From Xanthobacteraceae bacterium (GTDB lineage Bacteria > Pseudomonadota > Alphaproteobacteria > Rhizobiales > Xanthobacteraceae): 10,245 bases of DNA. The position numbers and the translations under genes were made by a program. Shown here piece by piece: positions 1 to 6,844 of the stretch. Where the stretch lies: NCBI GenBank assembly GCA_030037185.1, contig JASHRR010000861.1, forward strand, positions 1 to 10,245, read 5' to 3'. How positions within the stretch are numbered: the stretch's first letter is position 1; the number at the start of each line of letters is the position of its first letter. Under the pieces are notes generated by a model. That model ran no database searches. It saw only the letters and a program-made list of their open reading frames with translations, and was not told the origin of the DNA.

Positions 1-178
1 GGTTGATACACCACTGCTCAAGAACCGACCGAAGGACCTTCTGAAAACGCGAGCCCCAATGGGGAGCATTTCGACCGTTCAGGAGATCGTGGATGCTGTC
101 ATTTATCTATCCGAGGCCCCGCACGTTACTGGGGAGGTGCTGCATGTGGACGGCGGTTCGCACGTTGGCAAATGGTAA
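1..178 (+). CDS. Short-chain dehydrogenase/reductase (SDR), C-terminal end only
   Basis: The frame from base 2 encodes 58 residues ending at TAA 176-178; the gene starts outside the window. The tail reads VTGEVLHVDGGSHVGKW, the usual C-terminal signature of classical SDR enzymes of the FabG type, in which a VTG-x-x-x-x-VDGG segment forms the last strand near the active site. The preceding stretch (KTRAPMGSISTVQEIVDAVI) matches the part of the fold where these enzymes carry a short substrate-loop and a helix beginning with a valine/isoleucine-rich run. These are cytosolic NAD(P)-dependent oxidoreductases; the substrate cannot be told from this end, as the cofactor motif and the Ser-Tyr-Lys catalytic residues lie upstream. 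No coding gene follows on the same strand before the terminator at 513-542, so this is probably the last gene of its transcript. Family is quite certain; substrate unknown. Confidence 0.85.
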   Translation, partial: VDTPLLKNRPKDLLKTRAPMGSISTVQEIVDAVIYLSEAPHVTGEVLHVDGGSHVGKW

Positions 179-179
179 C

Positions 180-330
180 CGGCCAAACTGTCGGGCCGGC
201 CGGTTGGGCGCAACTGCGCAATGACCAGGGTGTTTGCCGTGACAAGGGCGCTACCCAGTGGGTGCAAGTCCCACCCGTCAACCGCCCCAGCCGGAAGCAA
301 CCGGCTATGGGGGTGATCGCAGGCAAAATT
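180..330 (+). other. Possible group II intron 5' fragment
   Basis: Two bases after the SDR stop the sequence becomes a run of complementary GC-rich segments. It includes CCAGTGGGTGCAAGTCCCAC at about 256-275, which resembles the 'GGTGCAAGTCC' stretch of domain I of bacterial group II introns, and a CCGG-AAGCAA-CCGG hairpin at about 290-303. No reverse-transcriptase/maturase frame and no domain V/VI hairpin follows, so if this is an intron it is a 5' remnant. A structured 3' UTR is the alternative. The call rests on motif resemblance only. Confidence 0.35.
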
Positions 331-512
331 CCCTGGCTCAGGCATCGATCCACCGCCCATGCCGATGTATACCGACGATGGTAGGGACCTCGCAGCACAG
401 GGTCACAAGGATATCCACTGCGTTAACTCAGCGATAAATGGCCAGCACTATTGCTGCTGACCTACTCGTTTGCACGTCCTAACTAAGTCTTCTGCCTCGC
501 CCCTCCGCCTCA

Positions 513-542
513 CCCCACCTTCTCCAAGGAGGGGGCCTTTTT
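513..542 (+). terminator. Rho-independent terminator
   Basis: CCCC-a-CCTT (513-521) pairs with AAGG-a-GGGG (526-534) around a CTCC loop with one A/A mismatch, and is followed closely by five T residues (538-542). The T-run is on the + strand, so it would stop transcripts coming from the SDR gene about 335 bases upstream. The reverse orientation has no T-run. Confidence 0.75.
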
Positions 543-544
543 AT

Positions 545-572
545 ATCAGAATGCATCCGGGATCATTCTGAT
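545..572. repeat. 28-bp inverted repeat
   Basis: ATCAGAATG at 545-553 and CATTCTGAT at 564-572 are perfect 9-bp reverse complements with a 10-base spacer. A second, overlapping hairpin, GATCAT-tctg-ATGATC, lies at 561-576. The repeat directly follows the terminator T-run. No T-run follows it on either strand, so it is not a second terminator by itself. It could be a protein-binding site or part of a dispersed palindromic repeat. Confidence 0.6.
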
Positions 573-951
573 GATCGATGCTATGTCATCGGTAGGCGCG
601 GTTGCCTGATCCCTTCGCCACTCGCCGCAACTTGATCCTCTTCGCCTCACGATGTGGCCAAGAGGGCATTATTGGGCGTAAGCGGCGTGAGGTTAAGCGA
701 TATGAGGACGGTCTAACTTTCGCGACGACGGTACTTGGCGAGCGGAGGCAATAGGCAATTCTCGCCGTCATGCCGGGTTAGCGCGAAGGCAAGACCCGCT
801 GCGGACGAGATCCGCGGCTTCGATCTTGGCGGGCAGAATTTGCCAAAGCATAGGCACGCCTTGTTGCGGTTCGTCGGGGCGGTGCCAGATCGCCGACGAA
901 GGACGATCAAGGTCGTATCCTTGAGCTTCGGCGGAGAACGTACCCCCAGCT
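573..951. other. No convincing gene between terminator and LuxR gene
   Basis: About 380 bases. Several open frames overlap on both strands, none with a ribosome binding site or recognisable motif. On the + strand a frame from about 608 to TAG 752-754 is open and reads in a protein-like manner (basic, with GRKRREVKRYEDG), but it has no usual start codon and may be a scrap of a gene. On the - strand a frame running out of the end of the LuxR gene to 768 is also open. I treat both as unproven. Confidence 0.4.
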
Positions 952-2049
952 TCAAAGGCGCGAGAGGAGGGCAACCAGTTCGCTTTGTCGATGGGTGGCT
1001 GTTTTTGTAAATATCGCCTTGAGCTGATTGCGAGCCGTAACTTTGGAAATGCTCAGTTCTTCTGCTGCTCGCTCAGGATTGAGGCCTTCCGCGATGATTG
1101 AGGTCAATCGCGCTTCGGCCGGCGTCAGCCCGAAGGCTTTGGTCAGCAAAGCGGCCGTCGGCCTCCGCTTAGGCTCGAAGGTCGTAAGCGTGAGAAGTGC
1201 CCGCGCACCCAAAAATGGAGTTCGCGCGGCACCGTGAACCGGCAAAACGCGCAGGACTACAGGACTTTTCTCTCGTCGGCGAATGACGATCGGCTCACAG
1301 GGGAGCGTCGCCGTATCAGCGGTGATGCGAAGGCGGTCGATCAGTTTTTCGAGGCAGATTTTTGCCTCTGCGTCACCTACGACAAGGCGCCTGTTGGTTG
1401 TGCGGATGTCGTCGTCAAACAGGGCCTCGGCTCCGGCATTTGCGTCCAAGACGAAGCCAAATCGATCGATTGCGATGGCTGGCTGGCGAACGGCATTTAA
1501 CGCATTTGTGGTGCTCGACAATGCGATGCGGCCGACTGCAGTGGACAGTGAGGCGACCTCGGTCAATCTTTGTGAGAGTGGGCCAAGCACCGGTTTGACC
1601 TGCGCGTCAAATGCGCCTTCCCGCGAGGTTCGCTGGATAGATAATGCCCAAAGCGCAGGCCCAGCCCAGAAGCCGATGGCCGCGAACCATTGAAATCCGC
1701 GGGGCGTCAAGAGCTCATTGTAGTAGGCCAGTCTCCTCATTTCTTCCGGCGTAACAATGTCTTGATCCGTTATGACTTTCTCGCCTTTCAACGCCAGCGG
1801 GACGCCTCTGTCCGCCCGAAGGTCCAGCGCGTTCCATCCGCCGGCAAAGTAGGCCTTGAATAGGTCACAGACCCCTGCGCTATGCGGAATATCCGGAGTA
1901 CGAACGTCGCTCTGAAACACGACCCCACCGGTAGCCCGAACGGCCGCACTAATCTGGTCGATGATTTCGGGCCAGATCGCCGGATCAATCGCCGCGTCGC
2001 CGAGCCGTGTGCAGGCGTCTTCAAGTCGCACCGTATCAATGTCGCTCAT
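952..2049 (-). CDS. LuxR-family transcriptional regulator
   Basis: A 365-residue protein with a C-terminal LuxR/FixJ-type helix-turn-helix at residues 306-365. It starts FGLTPAEARLTSIIAEG and contains a recognition-helix region ELSISKVTARNQLKAIF followed by the characteristic SELVALLSRL end. Residues about 187-215 (PAIAIDRFGFVLDANAGAEAL) resemble a PAS-like sensory segment. The first 170 residues are a helical, Trp-rich region without a recognisable acyl-homoserine-lactone domain or receiver aspartate. Its role is therefore DNA-binding regulation in the cytoplasm in response to an unknown signal. The frame is intact, unlike most neighbours. The ATG at 2047-2049 has no strong Shine-Dalgarno sequence; AGG lies about 20 bases upstream, too far to be helpful, so the start is chosen from ORF length and natural N-terminal sequence. 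It is convergent with the SDR gene. A palindrome 21-34 bases upstream may be its operator. Confidence 0.88.
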   Translation of the reverse strand: MSDIDTVRLEDACTRLGDAAIDPAIWPEIIDQISAAVRATGGVVFQSDVRTPDIPHSAGVCDLFKAYFAGGWNALDLRADRGVPLALKGEKVITDQDIVTPEEMRRLAYYNELLTPRGFQWFAAIGFWAGPALWALSIQRTSREGAFDAQVKPVLGPLSQRLTEVASLSTAVGRIALSSTTNALNAVRQPAIAIDRFGFVLDANAGAEALFDDDIRTTNRRLVVGDAEAKICLEKLIDRLRITADTATLPCEPIVIRRREKSPVVLRVLPVHGAARTPFLGARALLTLTTFEPKRRPTAALLTKAFGLTPAEARLTSIIAEGLNPERAAEELSISKVTARNQLKAIFTKTATHRQSELVALLSRL

Positions 2050-2069
2050 ATCGTTAAGTGCGTTATACC

Positions 2070-2083
2070 TTAATTTAAATTAA
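2070..2083. promoter_or_regulatory. Perfect 14-bp AT palindrome upstream of LuxR gene
   Basis: TTAATTTAAATTAA is its own reverse complement and lies 21-34 bases upstream of the ATG of the - strand LuxR gene. The position fits the promoter core or an operator near it. The surrounding 2060-2105 stretch is AT-rich in an otherwise GC-rich region. Regulatory function is inferred from position and symmetry. Confidence 0.4.
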
Positions 2084-2605
2084 CATAAGCGTTCGGATAA
2101 TTCAAATGGGTCACGACAATCGGTGACGGCCGGACTCTACTGCGCGCTTCCACTGCCCGCCACGGCACCTGCTATTATCTAGCGAAGTGAGCCCCCAGTA
2201 CAACCGAGCTGGATTGGGATGATGCCAATCAGTTCGACCTTCCCCCAAAACGTGCGCCCGCGCAGAAAGGTTTTTTGCGTGCTTTGCGTCCCACATTCTC
2301 CGCGTCCGTCTCACCCCTGCGATAGAGAGGGCTTGTGAGGGAGGGGGGTGATGGACGGCCGGTTCGAGATGACACAGCTCCGCTGGCGAGGATCGCCATG
2401 CGGCGGATCCGGCAGGATCGGCTCGGACGCGATATCGTGTGACCGGCAATGGGTCACCTTAAAGTTTTTTGCCCGGTTGTTCGTAGGTGAGGATACTCAC
2501 GGGTGTCCAGGCGGAGCAGTTCCGCGGCAGCCGCCGCGCCTGGCAAGCCCGCCCAGCGGCCGATGCGGAACGCGGCCGGCAAGTCTCCACTGCCCACCCG
2601 GCGAA
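2084..2605. other. Long intergenic stretch, no gene supported
   Basis: About 520 bases between two - strand genes. It holds a small hairpin GTGAG-gata-CTCAC (2487-2500) and a longer imperfect one with arms CCAGGCG (2507-2513) and CGCCTGG (2537-2543). Neither is followed by a T-run. A 112-codon open frame on the - strand (2111-2449) is rich in Arg, His and Trp, lacks a ribosome binding site and looks like a chance ORF in GC-rich DNA. It could contain decayed repeat DNA. Confidence 0.4.
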
Positions 2606-2992
2606 TCAACGCGGTGGGGCGGGCCTGCGTGCCGTGGTGGGTTGAGGCGAAGGCACAGAAATCGTGGCAACAATGTCCTGCTCAGCAGCCTGCAGCTTGG
2701 CGGCGAAGTCGCGCGCCATCTGCTCCTGGCCAGCAGCGACCTGGGCCGTGAGTTCGTCGACCTTTTGGCGCACCGCGGCGAGATCAGCTGACATCTCCTT
2801 AAGTTGTTGAGGATCTAGAGAAGATGTCGGCGGCGCGATCGCATCGGGAGCGGTCTGCGCAACGGCAGCCTGGGGTGCCAACCAGCTAAGTTGTGGAGAC
2901 GAGTTCGCAATCATCTCTCTAGCCGCGTCACCATAGGACTGCCAGGCTAGGGTGACAGCAACACCAATACAAAACGTGATCAGCAGCCTCAT
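2606..2992 (-). CDS. Small membrane-anchored coiled-coil protein, unknown function
   Basis: A 128-residue protein. Residues 2-17 (RLLITFCIGVAVTLAW) form a single hydrophobic segment that acts as an uncleaved anchor or signal. Residues 20-57 form a linker rich in Ala, Pro and Gln. Residues 58-110 form an amphipathic helix with a coiled-coil pattern (LKEMSADLAAVRQKVDELTA, then QEQMARDFAAKLQAAEQDI). The tail is rich in Pro and Arg. Most of the protein would lie outside the cytoplasmic membrane. I recognise the layout from conserved hypothetical proteins of Bradyrhizobium and no function is known to me. The upstream ATG at 2998 would extend it by two residues (MLMRLL), but the strong AAGGAG at 3000-3005 is 7 bases from the ATG at 2992 and only 1 base from the ATG at 2998, so 2992 is preferred. 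The tail may be shorter than in relatives, which I cannot verify. It stands alone, 556 bases upstream of the LuxR gene on the same strand. Confidence 0.7.
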   Translation of the reverse strand: MRLLITFCIGVAVTLAWQSYGDAAREMIANSSPQLSWLAPQAAVAQTAPDAIAPPTSSLDPQQLKEMSADLAAVRQKVDELTAQVAAGQEQMARDFAAKLQAAEQDIVATISVPSPQPTTARRPAPPR

Positions 2993-2999
2993 CAGCATT

Positions 3000-3005
3000 C
3001 TCCTT
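3000..3005 (-). promoter_or_regulatory. Shine-Dalgarno site that decides the 2992 start
   Basis: On the - strand this reads AAGGAG. It is 7 bases from the ATG at 2992 and 1 base from the ATG at 2998, so translation should begin at 2992. Confidence 0.7.
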
Positions 3006-3138
3006 ATCGGGTTCGGATTGACGCAACGAGTTCACCCTCATGTGACCAGGGTAAGGCGGGAAGCTAAACTCCCCAGCCCCGCGGACAGGGCGCCTCGCTG
3101 GAAGGGCTCGCGGGGTGACTCCCGCGCGATCTCTAACG

Positions 3139-3336
3139 CTAGTCAATTTTGTCGCGTTCCTGGCCGGCTGGGAATAAGGTTAACCCGCAGTCCTCGAAAC
3201 AAATCGATAACGGGGCGCCTGAGATTGCGCTACCGATCGGTCGTTGCGGGGTGCAGGCATTGAACGTAAAGGGCTCAATGTCCGCCCGTTCTGCAGCTAA
3301 GTAATTGAAATCATTGGAGCGGGTAAACGCTCTCAT
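3139..3336 (-). CDS. Possible small protein, 65 residues, unknown
   Basis: Reading from the ATG at 3334-3336 to TAG at 3139-3141 gives 65 residues beginning MRAFTRSNDFNYLAAERADI and ending AGQERDKID. The amino-acid mix (Asp, Glu, Phe, Asn well represented) is more natural than that of the chance frames around it, and there are three cysteines. The frame continues upstream to 3477, but that extension reads like noise. Only a G-run (GGGGGG) with poor spacing precedes the ATG, so translation is unproven. No family recognised. Confidence 0.3.
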   Translation of the reverse strand: MRAFTRSNDFNYLAAERADIEPFTFNACTPQRPIGSAISGAPLSICFEDCGLTLFPAGQERDKID

Positions 3337-3355
3337 TAGCCTGGCCCCCCTGTGA

Positions 3356-3553
3356 CAATGCCGCCTAGACGAGCCATTTGAGCTCAAACGGTTATTTTTC
3401 GTTGTCGAGGAATGTGAAGGAAGCTCAATCGGAGACTCGCTGGCACCTTGGCGGACGCCCAAAAAACGCCGCCTCAACGGCCTGGTTCAGCGCAAGAGCA
3501 GCATCAACTACCGCAAAACCACCATGGCGCCCGGTGGCAATCGCCACCGTTAA
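3356..3553 (+). pseudogene. Protein-like open stretch without a start codon
   Basis: The + strand frame between TGA 3353-3355 and TAA 3551-3553 is open for 65 codons. The second half has codon third positions that are mostly G or C, as in real genes of GC-rich bacteria. It reads LDEPFELKRLFFVVEECEG and then a basic end KKRRLNGLVQRKSSINYRK. There is no ATG, GTG or TTG at a usable place, so it is probably the 3' remnant of a gene whose start has been lost. I do not recognise the protein. The antisense frame in the same phase is also open, with weaker third-position bias. Confidence 0.3.
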
Positions 3554-3779
3554 CCATGGGGATCAAGACTATCTACAAAAGGATCTACCTATCTAGACAC
3601 CTGGCCACCGGGGAGGGCAGGTCCAGTGCCCCAGCCTAGGCCGAGTGGGGTGGGGCGCCCGACGCCGAGAGTGACCCGCCCTCCGTTGTAGTTGTTTTGC
3701 TACTGTAATGCAACCCAGAGGATGTCAGATCGTCCGATGCTGGAACTGAGGGCCCCGTTGTCCTCGCCGAAGGCTCTGA

Positions 3780-4369
3780 CTTCGCGTCTCACGGCAGGTC
3801 GACGGCCATGAAAAATTGGCCGCCGTGCTCGGCGACAGCGCCTCTGAGATTGCCGAGCTCGCCGGCGATCGTAGTGCGATCACGGATAGTTCAAACGGAA
3901 GCGGCGCAAAGCGCAACGAGCTGCGCCGCGGTATCGAGCAGCGGAACGCGGGCATCGTGGAGCTGGACGCGCAGGCCAGCAAACAAGCCGAAATCCATCA
4001 AAGGAACCTCGAAGCCTGCCGCATTATCCAGGAACGATGCATGGTCCCGCGCTCGCAGACTGAGGACGACCGGTATCAGACGGAGGTCGCCCGTCTAAGC
4101 GAACAGCGCACGCAACAGCTCAACGATCGCAAGGAGCTTCAATCGCAGATCGACAAACTCGTTAATTAAGACGGATGCGGGTAACCTCACCGACCTTGAC
4201 GCCAAGATCGCCGTCGCCAGGAACGCCGTGACCGAAGCGCGCGACGCTGTCCGCAAGGCCGAGGACGGAAATCAGATCTACCGCCTGGCGGCCAGTTGGT
4301 ACAGGGTGAGCACAGCCGACGTCACGGCCCAACAATTTGCTGTGGCCAGGTGGGTGTTCGCGACCTTTA
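3780..4369 (+). pseudogene. Broken gene for a coiled-coil (probably membrane) protein
   Basis: The frame from 3780 to TAA 4167-4169 encodes a charged helical protein (HEKLAAVLGDSASEIAEL, then RNELRRGIEQRNAGIVEL, and VARLSEQRTQQLNDRKELQS) with a coiled-coil pattern. It stops after DKLVN. The next frame immediately continues in the same style: KTDAGNLTDLDAKIAVARNA and then NQIYRLAASWYRVSTADVTA up to RWVFATF at about 4369. Removing one T from the TT at 4166-4167 joins them (VNKTDAGNL), so this is a single-base frameshift. The end is not natural: after WVFATF the coding match stops and the next bases look like the tip of an insertion sequence. In proteins of this layout a hydrophobic membrane segment would be expected after the coiled coil, and it is missing here. 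No start is visible: TGA at 3777-3779 precedes the frame, so the N-terminus is also lost or shifted. Function unknown. Confidence 0.6.
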
Positions 4370-5038
4370 GGGCCCGTCCATAAACAAGTGAGTCAATATT
4401 GTCACACGTGGAAAAGAATTCCCTGACTGGATTCACAAGGAGGAATCGCTCGCCGTAGCCTCGCGGTATGATTCGGGCTGGGCAGGTACGCGCCGCGCGC
4501 AAACGCTATCTGGAGATGGCCCCTGTTCTCAAAGAACAGAGCCGTCGGCGCTTTGTCGCGTTGGAAGCGCAAGCGTTGGGGCGCGGCGGTGTCAGTTTAA
4601 TGGCGCGGATCAGCGGGGTGGCGCGCTCGACGATCTATCATGGCTTGTCGGACATTCGCCATAAGATTTCGGCCCCGCCCGGACGTGTCCGCAAGAGGGG
4701 CGGCGGACGCAAGAAGAAGGCGTTTGATTCCAACCCTTGCGGCCGATCTCAAGAAGCTGGTCGAGCCAGTGACGCGGGGCGATCCGATGCAGCCGCTGTT
4801 GTGGGCGACCCGAAGCTTGCGTAATCTCGTGAAGGAGCTGCGGAAGAAAGGGCATAAGGTTTGCCCAACGGTGGTCGGCGATCTGCTGCGCCGCATGGAC
4901 TATAGCCTGCAGGCAAACAGCAAGACTCGAGAAGGCAACCAGCACATCGATCGCGATGCCCAGTTGCGCTACATCAACACGCAGGCCAAGGCATTTCTGA
5001 CTGCGCACGAACCGGTTGTGTCAGTGGATACGAATTAG
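4370..5038 (+). mobile_element. Truncated ISAzo13-family insertion sequence (left part)
   Basis: The left end is placed at about 4370, where the coiled-coil gene is cut and the bases GGGCCCGTCCATAAACAAGT begin. This is inferred from where the coding match ends; no right-end copy exists in the window for comparison. The transposase gene starts about 97 bases in and runs for the N-terminal half only. The right half of the element is missing after about 5035, just after the first catalytic Asp. The element cannot move by itself. Confidence 0.65.
4468..5038 (+). pseudogene. ISAzo13-family transposase, frameshifted and truncated
   Basis: The first part (ATG 4468 to about 4728) reads RYLEMAPVLKEQSRRRFVAL, EAQALGRGGVSLMARISGVA and PPGRVRKRGGGRKKK, the N-terminal pattern of ISAzo13 transposases. 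The second part continues one frame over from about 4730: PTLAADLKKLVEPVTRGDP, LLWATRSLRNLVKELRKKGH, MDYSLQANSKTREGN and HEPVVSVDT. The frame changes between GAT 4726-4728 and CCA 4730-4732, equal to one extra base or two lost ones. The Asp of VVSVDT is where the first residue of the DDE catalytic triad is expected; the family then continues with a run of Lys, but here a TAG (5036-5038) follows one codon later. About half of a usual 400-residue transposase remains. An in-frame TAG at 4456-4458 fixes the start at or after 4459. An AAGGAGG at 4437-4443 is too far upstream to serve this ATG well. Confidence 0.8.
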
Positions 5039-5187
5039 GCACACGGATTATGCGCAGTCATCGAACTGGGCACGAAGCAAACCACGAACCGACGCTGCTA
5101 GCGTGGCAACACCGTTGCATGGCCCCGGGCGCGACAGAGATTTTCTTTTCATAATCGGGGTGCTCTCCTCAGCAATCCACGATCGTT

Positions 5188-5194
5188 GGGAGAG
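5188..5194 (+). promoter_or_regulatory. Ribosome binding site of the recombinase gene, inside a possible hairpin
   Basis: GGGAGAG lies 5 bases before the ATG at 5200. Its GGAGAG (5189-5194) is complementary to CTCTCC at 5163-5168, with a 20-base loop, so a hairpin could cover the ribosome binding site. Confidence 0.45.
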
Positions 5195-5199
5195 TTGCT

Positions 5200-6420
5200 A
5201 TGTCAAATTCCAGTGCGTCTCGGCGGATGCCGCGTTTCGGCTACGTCGACCTGTCCATGCACGTTGATTCGTGTATTCGCGAGCTGATCGACCGAGGGTA
5301 CGCCAAGCCGACAATCAACGGATACCGTCGCGGACTCGGTCTTTTTTCCCGCTGGGTAACCCGAGATAGGACTTCTTGGTGGAACACGGACGAGGAATTA
5401 GTTCGGCGGTTTCTCTCTTCCCGTGGTCACGTACATGCCCGCCCGACGCTCTCGGCGGCAGTCATTTGCTTCGTTTCCTGCGATCTTGAGGGTGCATCAT
5501 CGCGGACAACCATGGTGCGGCCGGTATCGAAGAGGAACTGCAACGCTTGACACCTATCTTGAGCGGACTTGCGGATTGGCCCCTAAGACCCGGCAGGTGC
5601 GAACCCACTTCATTCGTCGCTTCTTATGCGCACGTTTTCCACGCGGCGGCATCGACCTCACCGATTGCAACCCCCAGCAAATTCGCCGGTTTGTTACGGA
5701 CGCTGTCCAAGGATGGAAGCCGGGCTCCGTAGCAGTGCTCTGTGGGGCCATCCGTAGTTACCTTCGCTTTCGTGCCGTGCATGGCGACCGTACCGGCGCG
5801 CTGGTGGCCGCAGTGCCGAGTGTCGCCGCATGGCGGACAAACTCGCTGTCGACCGCGTTGACTGAGGTAGAGATCGAGCTTTTTCTCGATGCTTTTGATT
5901 GCACCACCCGCGAGGGTGGTCGCAATTACGCGATCGCACACTGCCTCGTGGATCTCGGCCTACGCGCAGGAGAGGTAGCAAGACTTGAACTCGAGGATCT
6001 CAATTGGCGAGAGGGCACGTTGCGACTGAGACGCACCAAAGGTAAGCGCGTTGACGTGCTGCCGATCCCGACCAGAACGGGGCAAGCCATCGTGCAATAT
6101 CTGCAGCAGCGCCAGACCCAGCGCTCCAACCGTGCGCTCTTTGTGCGACACCGGCCACCGTTGGAAGCACCGCTTACCGTAGCAGTCGTGTACTGGGCGA
6201 TGCGACAGGCATATGACCGCGCCGGTATTGCAAGACCCTGGGCGGGCACCCATTGCCTGCGCCACAGCCTCGCGTGTCATCTGGTCAATGTCGGGACCCC
6301 GCTCAAAGAGATCGCAGATGTGCTGCGCCATCGCAGCCTCAACACGACGATGATTACTTGGAACTCGAACGCCACAATGTCAGCCAACAGCTTGCTTACG
6401 CTCAAGAAAAGCAAATTCGC
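5200..6420 (+). pseudogene. Tyrosine recombinase/integrase, multiple frameshifts
   Basis: The gene begins at ATG 5200 with a good ribosome binding site. Frame 1 covers an N-terminal core-binding domain (CIRELIDRGYAKPTINGYRR) to about 5425. Frame 3 then carries HLLRFLR and IEEELQR, with a TGA at 5487-5489. Frame 2 takes over at about 5549 (DTYLERTCGLAPKTRQVRTH) and holds the catalytic domain. The active-site set is visible: Arg in LRAGEVARL (codon 5963-5965), Lys in RTKGKR, His-x-x-Arg in HCLRHS (6251-6262) and His in LRHRSLNTTM (6329-6331). The nucleophilic Tyr should follow TTMI; a TAC sits at 6355-6357 but one frame over (TTMI then YLELERHNVSQQ), so a further indel has displaced it. Such enzymes cut and rejoin DNA through a Tyr-DNA link. 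The style matches rhizobial recombinases that occur in tandem sets of two or three; only one copy is here. It is not functional as it stands. Confidence 0.8.
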
Positions 6421-6429
6421 TCAATCGCG

Positions 6430-6753
6430 CCTTCGCACAACGTCGTCTCGGTTTCGCTCTCCGGCTCCCGGATCGCGGACGCAATCGATGACAATGCGGT
6501 CGATTTGAGCCCGAGCTTCCAGCCCATGACGTCGGCAACTTCGTCGAGCTGGGTAGGATGCCGCGCTCCCCACAGCGCGATGCTGAGGGGCGGCTGATCG
6601 AGCACCCAGCTAACTGCGAGGACGCGCTTGCCGTACGTCTCGCATGCACGCTCCGCCCCACATCCACCCGCCGATCGCCCGGGTCCCAAGGCGATCCGCG
6701 TTGGATTGAGATTCGTTTCCGGGGATGGCGATAGTTTCCAGTGCCTCAGTCAT
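6430..6753 (-). pseudogene. Aldo/keto reductase, internal deletion and frameshift
   Basis: On the - strand, ATG 6751-6753 opens MTEALETIAIPG. One frame over come LNPTRIALG and then, back in the first frame, RAIGGWMWGG (about 6652-6683), the N-terminal first-strand signature of aldo/keto reductases (usually GTWAIGGWMWGG). A single base is missing between the two. Directly after it the sequence jumps to ETYGKRVLAVSWVLDQPPLS and LWGARHPTQLDEVADVMGW (about 6513-6640), a C-terminal segment of the same family in which the NADPH-binding loop lies. About 200-250 residues that should lie between, including the Asp, Tyr, Lys and His of the active site, are absent. The C-terminal tail drifts out of frame near 6500 and the edge of homology towards the recombinase remnant is not sharp. 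The enzyme would have reduced carbonyls with NADPH; this copy cannot. Confidence 0.75.
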
Positions 6754-6844
6754 GTTTGATCACTGAAGCAAGTGAAAGCATTGGGCGCCGACGCGAGCTG
6801 CGCAATATGACCCGACCGCAATCACGTGCGTGTTCCCACTGCTA
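6754..6844. other. Short spacer with a scrap of protein-like frame
   Basis: The + strand frame around 6771-6810 reads VKALGADASCAI before TGA. KALGAD is common in the nucleotide-binding domain of zinc-type alcohol dehydrogenases and quinone reductases. It is too short to call. Confidence 0.15.

Noticed and set aside
1028..1693. Long + strand frames opposite the LuxR gene
   Set aside because: They are antisense shadows of an intact, recognisable gene.
2111..2449. 112-codon - strand open frame between the two - strand genes
   Set aside because: Rich in Arg, His and Trp, with no ribosome binding site and no domain. It is typical of a chance frame in GC-rich DNA.
2105..2457. 10-bp direct repeat AATGGGTCAC at 2105-2114 and 2448-2457, considered as a target-site duplication
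   Set aside because: Repeats of this length are expected by chance many times in 10 kb, and the enclosed 333 bases have no inverted ends or transposase.
3190..3215. Possible nod box or other nodulation promoter element around AAATCGATAAC
   Set aside because: Only a short core is similar and the rest of the conserved nod box positions do not match. No nod gene follows.
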